In this document: piece after piece, positions 1 to 10,369 of the stretch | Numbering within the stretch: position 1 is the first letter of the stretch | Layout: each line of letters starts with the position of its first letter | Origin: Chara braunii | Taxonomy: Eukaryota > Streptophyta > Charophyceae > Charales > Characeae | Assembly (NCBI GenBank): GCA_003427395.1 | Contig: BFEA01000003.1 | Span: 10,134,653 to 10,192,844, forward strand | Length of the DNA stretch: 58,192 nucleotides | Direction of reading: 5' to 3' | Position numbers and translations under genes: made by a program | The notes under the pieces: model-generated | What the model was told of the DNA's origin: nothing | Seen by the model: only the letters and a program-made list of their open reading frames with translations | Databases searched by the model: none

Positions 1-5
1 CAATG

Positions 6-1247
6 TTATGACCCTGGCCAATTTCGAGATACACATCCACTGGAAAGTACAATGCCATCCAATTGCAGACAAAAATGAATGAACTTGAGAGGAGAGAGAG
101 GAGTAGGAAAGAAGAAGAAGAAGATGTACACCAGCAAAGACAATGACAAGGCTCTTCTTCTTCGCCCAACAATCTCCTCCTCCTTATCTCCCCCTTCTCT
201 TATTCATACAAGAAATAATAATACAATTTTGAATGACTGGTCCCTTTTCTACTGCAGGTATCACTCAAGGTCCACCATAGCCATGGCTGCACCCCCCACT
301 CTTCACACACATAGGCCGAGGATATAGCGGACTACTAGGCCTTGCTCCGACGTCCAAAGGACAACCCAGAGCAGCTATGGCTGCTCCAGCTCAGGCCGCC
401 ATGCCCAGCCTTGCCTTGAAGCTTCTTGGTGTAGCTCCCCCGGCTGGGGACTCCTTGCAGCAGCGCCCACCAAGGTGATGAAGATGGCTGCCACCATAGC
501 CAGGTAAGTACCCCTGGCGCTCCTCCCCCTTCCTCCTTCCTTCCTCCTTCTTCCTCCCTCTAGTCCTTCTTCTTCCTCCCCAGCAGCACAGCTCCAACCC
601 AGCGCTGCTCCCTCCAGCACTCCACCAGTGTGTTGCCAAACTTGCACACCGAAAAAGAGGCCAGGTCTTCCGCCCGGCCGGAAGATATAGCGGCCTGCTT
701 TGCCTCTTGGGCGGTGACTTCCAGGCCGCTGGCCTTCCCAAGCAACCGGTACCTCTTCCTCCTTTTGGAGGGAACATCATTNCANACTCTGATATTGCCC
801 CTACAGGCCCTAGACTCAGACTGGTACCCGCTAGACCTAGCCTACACTACCGGCCTCTAAAAATGCCACTTTTGTCTTCTTCTGCTCGGCCTCCGGTACC
901 TGCATATTTACCCCCCTGCCGGNTGCGGTACCGGCCTAACCGCTACTTGAGTGCTTTTTCCCTGCTGCAACCCTTCGAAGCCACGGCCACAGGTAAGTAC
1001 TGGCCCTGAGGGCCCAACGAACGAACAAGTGCCCTGGCGGGCCACACACACACACACTCATGCCAACCAGCACTCAGACAGGCATGGTCACACACGCAAG
1101 CCAACCAGCACTCAGACAGACATGCAGTCCAGCAAGCACGCACACACACAGACTTAGCAGGCGGGGAACTCAGTAGGGCATTCAGTCTATGAGCAAAACT
1201 CAGAAATCAGCTGTGTGTTTCAGTCCGTGTTTGGACGGGTTATCACA
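6..1247 (-). mobile_element. Ty3/gypsy 5' LTR at the window edge
   Basis: Read on the minus strand this is an LTR of the same family as 47792-49231. It opens with TGTGATAACCCGTCCAAACA at 1247 and ends near GGGTCATAAC at the left edge. The outermost bases (1-5) extend into ATTG, matching the start of the TTGGTATCA primer-binding site that follows the intact LTR at 49231. It is therefore probably the 5' LTR of a minus-strand element whose body lies left of the window, although a solo LTR cannot be excluded. It contains single N positions, CA-rich stretches (about 1043-1155) and purine/pyrimidine-rich tracts. The short ORFs within it look accidental. Confidence 0.75.
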
Positions 1248-1530
1248 GCAGGGTTTTCTGATTAATGTTAAGGGGCCATTTGTTCTCTCTTTCTCTCTCT
1301 CACTCGCGCGTGCGCGCCTCTCTCGTGTCTCTCTCGGTCTCTCTCTCGCGCGAGTTTTCACACATCACAACGGTGTTGGTGGGGTCATTAGGGGTTTTGG
1401 ACCCTTTTCGGTAGGCTGGTCGGTAGCTGACCAGTCAAGGGCCGCCAACCGTCGGGGTATGCAACACTGTTGTATACGATTTTGAACTGATGCATAAGAA
1501 AAGCTTGTTACAATCCAACTGCCTTCAGTT
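1248..1530. other. Gene-free stretch with pyrimidine-rich tract
   Basis: No coding sequence is visible. A CT/CG-rich simple tract occupies roughly 1288-1352 (repeats of TCTC with CGCG interruptions). It separates the minus-strand LTR from the start of the plus-strand Ty3 fragment at about 1531. Confidence 0.6.
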
Positions 1531-2235
1531 TGTCTCGCCACCCTCAGTTTATGACTTGCCTTGTGAGCTCCTATGATCTCTGAAGGAGACTGAAGGAGGA
1601 GTTAATAGAGCAAACTGCCAAGGATCCGGACCTCAGTCCTATCCTTGACCAGCTTAAGGTTGACCTAAGTAGTCAGCCTGATTTTCATGACCGGGAAGGT
1701 CCGATTTTTCGATGCTATGGAAAGCATGACCGTTTGTGTGCACCCAACCATGAGCCTCTCCGCACTCACTTCTTGAACTTGGCTCATGCACAGAGTGGAC
1801 ACTTCGGTTTTGAGAAAACGTACGGATCTTTACAGTTTGATTGACCCAGAATGAAAGGATTTGCCCACAAGTTTGTGGTTGAGTGTCAAGTCTGTCAACA
1901 AATCAAACCATCTAGACAAAAGCCCTACGGGCTGCTGAGACCTGCCCCTCTTCCTGAAGGTCTTGGAGAGTCAATTTCTATTGACTTAACAGATGATAGA
2001 TGGTTAATGGAAGACCAAAAATTCGGGGTTTTTCGCCACATCACTACACGCAATGTCGTCGCTAATTTTGCGAATAAACTATGCAGGCTCATAATACAAA
2101 CATCAGAAAACCAAACAGGCAAAAAAAAAAAGGAAAAAAAAAACTCACGAGTACTATAAAACCCGAGTCGGAGTAGCTTTCGGAGTTTGCCAAAACAATT
2201 CCCGAATTCAGTGTTTTCGCCAACTTTTCGTTACT

Positions 2236-2517
2236 GGTCCAAATATGTTGAATCTGAATACAGATATACCCTAAACCACATACATATCATACCCAAGAAA
2301 AAACAGGAAAAAAGAAAAAATTCAGGGAAATATGGCAGTTTCGGTGAAACATTCGCTGAAAATGACACTTGTGGTTGATGGGCGGTGTCATTTTCGGCAA
2401 ATTTTTCACCGAAACTGCCATATTTCCCTGAATTTTTGTTTTTCTTTTTGTTTTTTTTTGCTATGATATGTTTGTGGTTTAGGGTATATCTGTATTCAAT
2501 TTGAACGTATTTGGACA
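2236..2517. repeat. Large inverted repeat (fold-back) inside integrase
   Basis: The left arm, about 2236-2368, is nearly the reverse complement of the right arm, about 2385-2517, with roughly 16 bases between (TTGTGGTTGATGGGCG). Shared landmarks are CAGATATACCCTAAACCACA, the A-rich run, ATTCAGGGAAATATGGCAGT and GAAAATGACAC. The right arm abuts resumed integrase sequence at about 2518. The left side carries another 230 bases of non-integrase DNA back to about 2000. It looks like a fold-back or MITE-type insertion. No clear target duplication was found. Confidence 0.8.
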
Positions 2518-3515
2518 GGAGTGTGATCGGGACACTCGCTTCATAAGTGCAGATTGGAAGGACTTCATTGCCAAAATCTAAGGCATCAAACTGAAGATGA
2601 TACCTGGTCGACACTCTGAAGCCAACGGTTTGCCTGAGGAGATCAACCAGACTGTTACACAACTTCTCTGTGCTCTTATTATTCCGATCAAAACGTGGGA
2701 TAAAGAGGTGTATGTGGTAAAGGGGTTATACAACAACTCCATTCACTCTGCCACTGGAATGACACCTAACAGGCTGCACCTCGGTTGGCAGATTTGCAAC
2801 CCTTTTTCCTTCTTGTTCCATTATCAGCCGCCTGGTCTGATGCCCGGCATGCCTGGCTATAGTGCCAAGTACAATCACTTGCTCAAAGTTGTTGTTGCAG
2901 CAATGAACGAGCGACAACATGCCATGATCAAATTTGGAAACAAAAAGTGCAGACCTGTGACTACTTTCGAAGTGGGAAGTTACTTCTAAGTAAAGATGTC
3001 TGAGTTTCCAGAAGAAGGGGTGTCACCAAAGCTCCCTCTCTACTACAGTCCTTGGAAGGTTCTGAAGGTGGTGAAGGATGCGTCATTTGGTCCTTCATAT
3101 GTGATAGACGGGCCTCCTCATCTGCGCATGTATCCGGGCTTTCACTTGTCTAAACTGTATCCATATGTGCTCCGATTCTTTTGATTAGAGCCAGCCATGA
3201 TCCCTTGTGCAATCAATGGTGGTCATGAGATTGACAAAATTGCGGATCACACTAGGAATGGGCGTAACAGACAGTACCAAGGTCACTTTTTGTATTACCC
3301 GCAAGATGAACTCTACTGGATCTCAAAAAAGGATCTATTGAAGAACGCACCTCGAGACGTCAAGGCATATGAACGAAAGATAGTTTCTGATGCTGAGTCC
3401 ACAGTTACTGCGAAACTCACTCCCATGGAGCATACAGCACCTCTCTTTTCCAACTTCGCTTATGATGCATTTTACATAGACTCAGATTGAGTTCCTCGTT
3501 CGAAGGGACCTCACT

Positions 3516-3531
3516 TTTGAGGGGGGGGTAG
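3516..3531 (+). other. Polypurine tract of the truncated Ty3 copy
   Basis: TTTTGAGGGGGGGGTAG lies directly before TGTAAGGACC, the LTR start at 3532. The equivalent tract in the intact element is at 54596-54610. It would prime plus-strand DNA synthesis in a working element. Confidence 0.7.
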
Positions 3532-4624
3532 TGTAAGGACCTGCAAAAACACGAACTGAGCAACACTGCTGATTTCTGAGCTTTGCTGCTGGAATGTGTG
3601 CCTTGCTGAGATTATCGCTTTTTGCTGAGTTTTCTAAGTCTGTGTGTGTGCGTGCTTGCCGGTCCATGTGCCTGTCTGAGTGCCTGTCGGCCTGAGTGTG
3701 TGTGTGGCCTGCCAAGGTACTTGTTTGTTTGGGAGGCCCATCCGGGCCGGTGCTTACCTATGGCCATGAGGGTTGCAGCGGGGAAAAACACTCAAGTGGC
3801 CGAAGGGGTAGCTTACACACACTCAAGTAGGTTGAGTCTAGAACCTGTAGCCGTAGATATCAGGTCTGCAATGAAGTTTCCGTTCGCTATGGAGGAGGTA
3901 ACAGTTGCTTGGGAGGCCGAGCAGCCTGAAAGTCATCGCCCAAGGGGCAAATTGCCCACTATATCTCACGCTGCTGGAGAGCTCAGCCTCATTTGTGGTG
4001 TGCATGTTTGGGTGTCATGCTGCTGGAGCGCTGGTAGGACTGCCAGGGCTTCCACCTCGAGTATGGTGGACAGTGCCTGCTCAAAAGACGACACAAAAGC
4101 AGCTATGTCCTCTATACTTCAGGCCGCCATGCCTGACTCTGCCCTGTAGCCTTTTTGATGTAGCGCTACCCCAATTGGGGCCTGCGCCTACCAAGGAGAT
4201 GAAGATAGCACCCACCATAGCGAGGTAAGTACCTCTGACCACTCTCCTCCCTAGTCCCCTTCTTCCTCGGGGCAGGGCCCCTAGTAGTCCACCATAGCCA
4301 GTACCTGTCGGAGGTGGAGGAAGACAGAGGTCATGGTGATGGTGGACCTCATATGGTGCTGGCAGTAAGAGAAGGGATTCAGACATTGGTTCTGGTTCAG
4401 GCATTCATTGTTATTATTATTATTTATCATTGGATAAGAGAGGGGAAGATAAGGAGGAGATTGGTTGGCGAGTGAAGGAGGATTTGCCATTGGTCTTTTG
4501 CAGGTGTACACCTCCTTCTTCTTTCTTTGTGTCTTTCTCCTCTCAAGTGCTTTCATTTCTTCTGCAATTGGACGACATTGTATTTCCTTGTGTATTTGCA
4601 CTTCGGAATTCGCCAGGATCCTAA
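3532..4624 (+). mobile_element. Ty3/gypsy 3' LTR with an internal inversion
   Basis: It starts TGTAAGGACCTGC after the polypurine tract and ends GCCAGGATCCTAA, matching the ends of the LTRs at 47792 and 56159. Most of it is collinear with those LTRs, but about 4072-4272 is reversed. The segment with AAAGCAGCTATG and the CACCATAGCGAGGTAAGTAC string reads on plus here, whereas in the other plus-strand LTRs its reverse complement is on plus. No upstream partner LTR exists for this copy, so the insertion is 5'-truncated. Confidence 0.8.
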
Positions 4625-4639
4625 AAGAGAGATAGAGAG

Positions 4640-5085
4640 AGAAACTGAAGATTACATCTGATTGACAACCCGGAGCCAACGGTTTGGCTGAGGAGATCAA
4701 CCACACTGTCACACAACTTCTCCGTTCTCTTATTTTTCCCGATCAGGAAACGACGGATGACGAGTTGTATGCGGTGAAGAGGTTGCACAAAACTCCATTC
4801 GCTAATTGTGATGCAGTGCATAAGGTGGCGGATGCAAGGTGTGTTGCAATTCCTTGCAGCATGGGAGAGCCACAAGGAGCAGCAGCTACAATTCCTCACA
4901 GCATGGGAGTCTACGGCATCAAACTGAAGATGACATCTGGTCGACACCCCAAAGCCAACGGTTTGAATGAGGATATGAACCAGACTGTTACACAACTTCT
5001 CCGTGCTCTTATTGTTCTCAATCAGGAAACGTGGGATGAAGAGTTGTATGCGGTGAAGGGTTTGTACAACATCGATCGATCGATC
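4640..5085 (+). pseudogene. Scrambled Ty3 integrase fragments
   Basis: The same integrase segment (EANGLAEEINxTVTQLLRxL...) occurs twice, at about 4665-4800 and 4912-5075. The copies are separated by about 104 bases (4808-4911) that also occur at 5803-5902 inside the Gln-rich region. The second copy is preceded by the matching upstream residues GIKLKMTSGRHPKANGLNE. It stops at a GATC tandem run (5080-5095). It cannot encode a working integrase. Confidence 0.8.
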
Positions 5086-5097
5086 GATCGATATATG

Positions 5098-5297
5098 CCC
5101 TTGTTTTTTCTTTTTCTTTTTCTTTTTGTTTTTCTTTTTATTTTTATTTTTGCATGTTATCACTGTGCCCGTTTTTTGTTTTTATTCTTTGTTCCGCAAA
5201 GTGCGCTCTTTTAGTTTGTAGTGATGTGACAATATATTGTATATATCGTCAAATAGAACTGCCCGGTAAACCGTAGGCAGAGAGGGAGAAGAGGACA
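5098..5297 (-). mobile_element. TE terminus joined to hammerhead-unit fragment
   Basis: After a T-rich tract (5100-5155), positions about 5185-5240 are the reverse complement of the terminus seen at 21830 and 24465 (ATTGTCACAT, ACTAAAAGAG, GCACTTTGCG). Positions about 5250-5297 are the reverse complement of part of the hammerhead repeat unit (CCTCTTCTCCCTCTCTGCC, ACGGTTTAC, GGGCAG). The ribozyme core itself is absent: the fragment runs into a TA microsatellite just before where it would lie. Confidence 0.65.
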
Positions 5298-5298
5298 A

Positions 5299-5345
5299 CA
5301 AATATATATATATATATATATATACACACAGAGAGAGAGAGAGCA
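5299..5345. repeat. TA/CA/GA compound microsatellite
   Basis: The run reads (AT)n, then CACACA, then (GA)n. It truncates the hammerhead-unit fragment on its left. Confidence 0.9.
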
Positions 5346-5382
5346 CCAATCCATCGCCATACCTGCATCCAGCCACCTACCC

Positions 5383-5510
5383 TGATATCCATCACTTCAC
5401 CCATTCATCCACCCATCTCTCCACCCATCCACCCATCTCGCCACACCACTCATCTTCCTGTCCATCCACCCATCCATCTACCGATCCCACCACACCACCG
5501 ATTGAGCCAT
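5383..5510. repeat. CATCCACCCATC minisatellite
   Basis: The region contains imperfect tandem copies of a 12-16 bp CCATCCACCCATC-type unit with ACCACAC interruptions. No gene is visible here. Confidence 0.8.
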
Positions 5511-5532
5511 CTTGCCAGCATTTTAAACTTCA

Positions 5533-6783
5533 ATGAAGGGGATGATCTGGAGGAGGAGAGGGAACATGACATCAATGAAGAGGAAGAGGAAGAGATGGAG
5601 TTCAGTCTACACCAGTGAGGCCTTCAAGAAGGACAATGAGATTGACAACAATCTCACCTGGATGCAGCAGACATGCCCCTTGGATAGTGACATAGAGTTC
5701 CTACTGGCTTCATCCAGCAGCCGCCAGCATGTGGCACAGACCGACGACCAGGCTGCGAGAGCTCAGGCACAGGCCCTTACCAAAAAACAGTTCATACCAT
5801 TGTGATGCAGTGCATGAGGTGGCGGCTGCAAGGTGTGTTCAAATTCTTGCAGCATGGGAGAGCCACAAGGAGCAGCAGCTGCAATTCCTCACAGCATGGG
5901 AGTGGCAGCAGCACGAGCTATGAGTGGAGGACAAACACGAAAAGCACCAGTACCACCAGCAAGTGGCGAAGCGGCTGGAGGTGCATCTGCAAGTGGAAGA
6001 CAAACAGGAGCGGCAGCACCAGCAACTGGCAACTCAGCTAGAGATGCATCTGCTGATGCAAGGTGTGTTGCCATTGCTTGCAACATGGGAGAGGCAGCAG
6101 CAGCAGCCACAGCAAGTCCTCACGCCATGGGAGCAGTACGGGCAGCAGAAGCAAGTGGAGGACAAATAGGAGCAGCACCAGTACCACCAGCAAGCGGTGA
6201 AGCGGCTGAAGATGCATCTGCAAGCGGGACAAACATGAGCGGCAGCAGCAGCAGTGGCGAAGCGGCTCGAGGTGCATCTGCAGGTGGAGGACAAACAGGA
6301 GATGCTCCTGCAACAGCAGCAAGTGGAGAGAAGGTGGAAGAAGAGGACGAATAGCTGGAGGTGGAGAATGGCCGGAACCAACAGCTTCGGAAGCAGGGAG
6401 AAGATATGCGTTAGCTGGAAGGCAGGCCGGAGGTCGCACAGGCATACATTAGGTGGCAGCCTGCACTCAGCTCTGCCTCGCCCCCTGACGTGCCCTCTCA
6501 ACAGGACTTCCCACCATTGCCTCCAGAGTCACAGCATGGCAACATCGCATTCGGAAGGAAGAGGAAGGCAGTAGAGCCTGCTGCAGCAGCACTAAAGGGG
6601 GATGGGGCTGTACTCGGACGTTGCCAGCTGCGCCAGTGTGTGACGCGCCCCCTTGTCAGAAGCACAGACAACAAAGGGCGAGGAGAAGCACAGATCATTG
6701 ATGATGACTGGATGGCGGGTGACGACAGCAGCAGCAACGGTGCCTCCAGGGTTGGACATCAACTGGAGTTAGATAGTTGCTGA
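5533..6783 (+). pseudogene. Unrecognised Gln/Ala-rich repeat-coding region
   Basis: I do not recognise this. A first ORF (5533-5805, 90 aa) is Lys/Arg-rich at the start, then has an acidic and Ser-rich part. From 5800 to 6354 the DNA is an imperfect repeat whose most protein-like frame reads heptad-like Gln-rich segments (VAKRLEVHLQVEDKQE and QLEMHLL...WERQQQQPQQ types, roughly 40 residues apart). Other frames give Ala-rich text, as expected for GCAGCA-type DNA. A last ORF (6490-6783, 97 aa) has a basic cluster (GRKRKAVE) and an acidic IIDDDWMAGDD stretch. Stops (for example TAG at 6166) break the Gln-rich frame. It may be exons of a low-complexity nuclear protein or a decayed transposon gene. 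Confidence 0.35.
5803..5902 (+). repeat. 100-bp segment duplicated at 4808-4911
   Basis: GTGATGCAGTGCATGAGGTG through CTCACAGCATGGGAGT is nearly identical to 4808-4911, where it splits two integrase fragments. One site is derived from the other, or both come from a common mobile sequence. Confidence 0.85.
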
Positions 6784-7318
6784 AACTTTTGACTGTTCTT
6801 TAGAATTCAGTGAGACAAAAACATTCTTCTTCCATTGGTTCCCTTCTTCGTCTTCGTCTTCTCTTTCTTCTTCCCTTCTTCTGATGCAAGGGACAGTTTG
6901 CTGAGTTCAATGCTGTGCACTATCAGATAATGTTCAGTGAGAGAGAGAACGAGAGATTATGTATACCTGCACAAGCATCTTTGCAAGTGTGATGTTAGTC
7001 TCAATGTGTGTTTGCTGCCCCGCCCTCTGAACGCGCCCCCCCCCCAAAAAAAAATAAAATAAAATAAAAAACCTGGATTTTTGTTCCTCTCAGCGAACGC
7101 TGAATACCACTACTGCCAAAAAAAAAGGCGAAAAAAAGTCGGACTGCTTCACTTGCCCGGGTATAACAGGCGCAAGAGGCCCCCAGGCGTGACACCTAGG
7201 TGCCCGGGTGAGCGCAAAAGACTTTATAGCTGAGGCCTATGTAACCATTTTAAGCTTCAATACAGGCCATATGATCACAAAAGAAATATAGAAACAATCA
7301 GAGTAAAGAATCATGCAC
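6784..7318. other. Non-coding stretch downstream of TIMELESS exon
   Basis: No exon was recognised on either strand. It contains a TTC-rich tract (about 6826-6880), GA repeats (6938-6955) and an A-rich run near 7046-7070. By position it belongs to the TIMELESS intron that follows the 7319 donor. The next conserved TIMELESS block was not found to the left. Confidence 0.5.
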
Positions 7319-7873
7319 CTGCCAGTATACAGCTTCAAGTCCGCATTCTGTAATTCTTGTCATCATTCGGATGATATAGTGATTAACGGCAGGCGCGTTG
7401 TTCAGGTAGTCTCCAAGAAGCCAGCAGTAGTTCCTGACAATGGCATTATCTGAAAACATGCAGAAGCAGCGCTGTAGATCTAGCCGCATTTCTTTGACTG
7501 TCATGGGAGCTTCTCTCTCCATACTGTTGTCGTCGGAATCCTCATTGTCATCGCCCAAGCCGATAACCTCATCTTCTTCCTCCAAAAGAACAGTCTGCTC
7601 TTCGTCATTCTGTGTGCCGAATCGAGTCTCCTTCGATTTCGTATTCTCAGCCTCATTTCTGCTGCTGTTTATGTCCTCGTCTCCGAACTTCTCATCCATA
7701 TTCCTGCCCTCTTTGCCCATCTTATCATCACCACCCTGATTTCGTCTTTCACCCTCGTGCTGATCCATTTGACCTGGTCGTTCTGCAGCATTGTTACCCT
7801 TCTCTGCGCCTTCCACCAACTCCTTTGCAGCTGCTGCCTTTCGCTTGCGCTTTCTCCTTGTCTTCTTCATTAC
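7319..7873 (-). CDS. TIMELESS: TIMELESS (fork protection complex) exon: basic/acidic linker and conserved C-terminal block
   Basis: This is the most downstream recognised exon, 185 codons in phase 0. TIMELESS (Tof1/Swi1 family) partners TIPIN at replication forks in the nucleus, stabilises stalled forks and supports S-phase checkpoint signalling and cohesion. The exon opens with a Lys/Arg cluster (VMKKTRRKRKRK), as TIMELESS proteins have right after the preceding block. A long charged linker follows (EEEDEVIGLGDDNEDSDDN). The last 60 residues match the conserved motif: F....AIVRNYCWLL, then NHYIIRMMTRI, then GLEAVYWQ. The acceptor is ATGCAG|GTA at 7873 and the donor is TGGCAG|GTGCAT at 7319. 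The open frame extends upstream to a Met at 8083, but those 70 Cys-rich hydrophobic residues are intron by this model. Confidence 0.85.
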
Positions 7874-10287
7874 CTGCATTCGGTAACATGCAGACCAGCA
7901 ACAACAACGGTTCACCAGGATGATACCCAAGCACATCAGAATGTTTATTATAACTGCAAGCCCATGGCACAACATTTTGCAACATGCCTTCAATCCTAAG
8001 AAAGCCATTATAACCACTCCCAAAGCACACAAAGTTAAACAAAATCTTGTTACCCAGCCCATAAGGGTGAGTGGTACACACATTAGTGAACCGATGATGG
8101 GTTTGAATTCTGATGCAATCAGGTGGATACAATAATGTCAGGGGGTATCCCCTCTAGAGAAAGAAACAAATAAACAATGGTTTGTTCTGGCTCTGGCTTA
8201 CAAGTTATAGGTAACAAGAATGTTCAGAGCAAAAGAGGGTTGATACTAACTTGTGATACATTAATTGATCGACAATTTGATGGAGTAAAACTACTGTGCA
8301 ATTGCATGAAACATGTCGCCAGAATACATGGAGCAGAAAAGTGTTGATATTGACTTGATATCAAGTGATCAACAAGTATTTCTGTAGAAATGTAACGACG
8401 AGGGACCAGAGCTAGAACCTACATTGCAATTGTCTCAAACAATTTGCTAGCCATGCATAGTGTTAACCCCCAATAACCACCTGACAATTGCGAATGCCAA
8501 GAGTTCAGGACGTCTTTTCCACAGGACAGCCAGGATCGACTGCTAGAGAACTTCTCAGAATGGATATAGGAACAGAGGAGCGTGCCACTCAGATCAGCTT
8601 ACTCACTGCACCATATAAGAAACCGTGCTGGAAAGAAAACATGATGCACCTGTTGCTCAAGACACAAGAGTGCCCCACCATTGACCGCATGAACATGGTT
8701 TCTGGTGTAAGGAATGCCACCATTCCACTGAAAAAAAGGCCAACATGCTACCATGTATCCTCCGGTCTTTCATAAAGAGGCACAATGACAAGGGTTTCTG
8801 TGTGGAAGAGCTGGAGGGGGGGGAGGGGGCCAGCGGTCCCTTCCTCTGCTGCACGTTATGACAGGGTGTTTGGCGAGGGACGGAGGCAACAGCAGATGTA
8901 CCATAAATCAGAAATATACCTGTGCCATGACCCGCACAGAATCAGTCCGAGATTTATGCAGTTTTCCGAGTATTGCTGCTTGTTGGCTTGATTTGCTAAG
9001 ATTCCATGTTCTCAGTGTGCTTACTGTTTACCGGTGTGGGCCCAAGTCTCTGTGCGATGATTGCTGTCATGGGAGCGAGCTGTGTTCTTGTGCTGCCTTT
9101 TCTGTGTGCCGGGAGTTGTTAATCACAATGAGGTAGAACTACAGGGGTAGCACTGAAATTGGACACGAGATGGACTTTTAGAAAGGCCAGGACGGACCAG
9201 GACAGAAGTGACATTTGCCATGTACCCGTAGGGATTTTCCAGCAACTCAGATCGGCCCAACTGAGTCTGGTAGGCTTAGGGAGATCCAGAAGCTTCCAGA
9301 AGGGGTCATGATGGTCCGGTGCCGAATTTAGCTAGATTTTAGGTTAGATTCAGGCCCTGGAGAGACTCTTACAGTGAGTGACCCGGTTCTCTTTTGGACA
9401 CTAGCCAGGCAGATATGCCGCTACTCTACCTACAGGGTGATTAGGCGGACTTATGGCTGTGCACTGGAGCTGGTGGGTGAAGAGGAAGACCTCATGACTA
9501 TGGAGTAGAGGGAGAAGGGTGTAGGCCTAGGATATGGGATTTAAGGGAGAAGTACCTTTAGCTAAGCTATGGAAGGGTGTAGGCCTAGGCTATGGAATTT
9601 AAGGGAGAAGTACCTTTAGCTAAGCTATGTAAGAGAAAGAGACTTACCTTTGGCTATGGTTGACCATCATCTCCACTTCCTTGGTTGGTGCCACATCTAG
9701 TAAGCTGCTGTTGATCTTGGGCTTCATCTGAGTATGTGGCCATGGCGGCACGAGTCAGGAGAGGCACATTAGTAGTTGTATTGTCTTTTAAACATCCACT
9801 GGTTGCAGGGATGTTCTAGTTTGCTACCAAGAGAGGAGAGAGAAAGAGTGAGGTTGAAGGGGAAGTTCCTTGAGTGCTCAAAGTAAGGGGGATTACTTGG
9901 ACACAGTTCTTGTTCATTCATTCATTTACTATTGCATATCTGATTGGTTATTGGAAGAGGGCAAGAGGATGAAGAAGATGGGATTGGGAGAGACGAGAGG
10001 GAGACATCATTGGTTCAAACTTGTGTATTTCTTCTTCTTCTTCTAGCGTTCTTCCTTCTATTCCACGCTGTCCCTTTTCACTTCTCCTTGAGCTTAGCAA
10101 GTCTTTCTTGCATTCATCCGCTCTGTGGAGAAGAAGACTGCATAGGCTGCTGAGGATGCCTGGGAAAACAAAGCATGTAAAAGAAACACGGAGTTGCCCA
10201 TAGAAAGATACATATTTGCGTCAAGCAACTGCATTCAGGTACGGGAATACAAAAACTGTTTCTCATCAGGCTAAGTAAATGTATTAC
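7874..10287. other. TIMELESS intron (2.4 kb)
   Basis: Bounded by the ATG|GTAATAC donor at 10288 and the ATGCAG acceptor at 7874. No coding sequence or clear transposon is visible. It holds a 58-bp tandem duplication (9517-9632) and a G-rich run at 8815-8828. Confidence 0.7.
9517..9632. repeat. 58-bp tandem duplication
   Basis: Two copies start GGGTGTAGGCCTAGG at 9517 and 9575 and continue TTTAAGGGAGAAGTACC. They differ at a few positions. Confidence 0.9.
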
Positions 10288-10369
10288 CATCAGCTGTCCT
10301 TCAGCAGCAATGAGCTCCTCCATCATCCGCAGCACAATGTGAGTGGCTTCCACGACATCCAGCAGATGG
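10288..10369 (-). CDS. TIMELESS: TIMELESS exon: LVE-T-H-helix block
   Basis: This small exon of 82 bases completes a split Ser codon and adds 27 residues: HLLDVVEATHIVLRMMEEL then IAAEGQLM. It corresponds to the TIMELESS block that reads (D)LVE..H.....M in plants and animals and directly follows the QPR motif. The acceptor is ATTTGCAG|C at 10369; the donor is CTGATG|GTAATAC at 10288. The phase matches the upstream exon (AG|C gives Ser) and the downstream exon (phase 0, continuing into VMKKTRRK). Confidence 0.88.

Larger units (their letters stand above)
1531..3531 (+). pseudogene. Degenerate Ty3/gypsy pol 3' part (RNase H tail, integrase, C-terminal domain)
   Basis: This 5'-truncated Ty3 copy starts at the RNase H/integrase junction, aligning with 52986 onward in the complete element. 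It holds the HHCC zinc-binding segment (HEPLRTHF...; CQVCQQIKPSRQ near 1885-1920). The catalytic core begins (SISIDLTDDR near 1970-2000) and is then interrupted by about 0.5 kb of foreign DNA containing a large inverted repeat. It resumes at about 2520 with the D..RF and HSEANG..EEINQT motifs. The C-terminal part (2996-3490) ends in a chromodomain-like module, YPQDELYWISKKDL. Several frameshifts and stops (for example TGA near 1842 and TAA near 2581) make it non-functional. A polypurine tract and 3' LTR follow directly. Confidence 0.85.

Noticed and set aside
7874-8083. First 70 residues of the 261-codon minus ORF (Met at 8083, Cys-rich hydrophobic)
   Set aside because: The TIMELESS alignment starts at the ATGCAG|GTA acceptor at 7873 and joins in phase to the exon at 10288, so the upstream part of the open frame is treated as intron.
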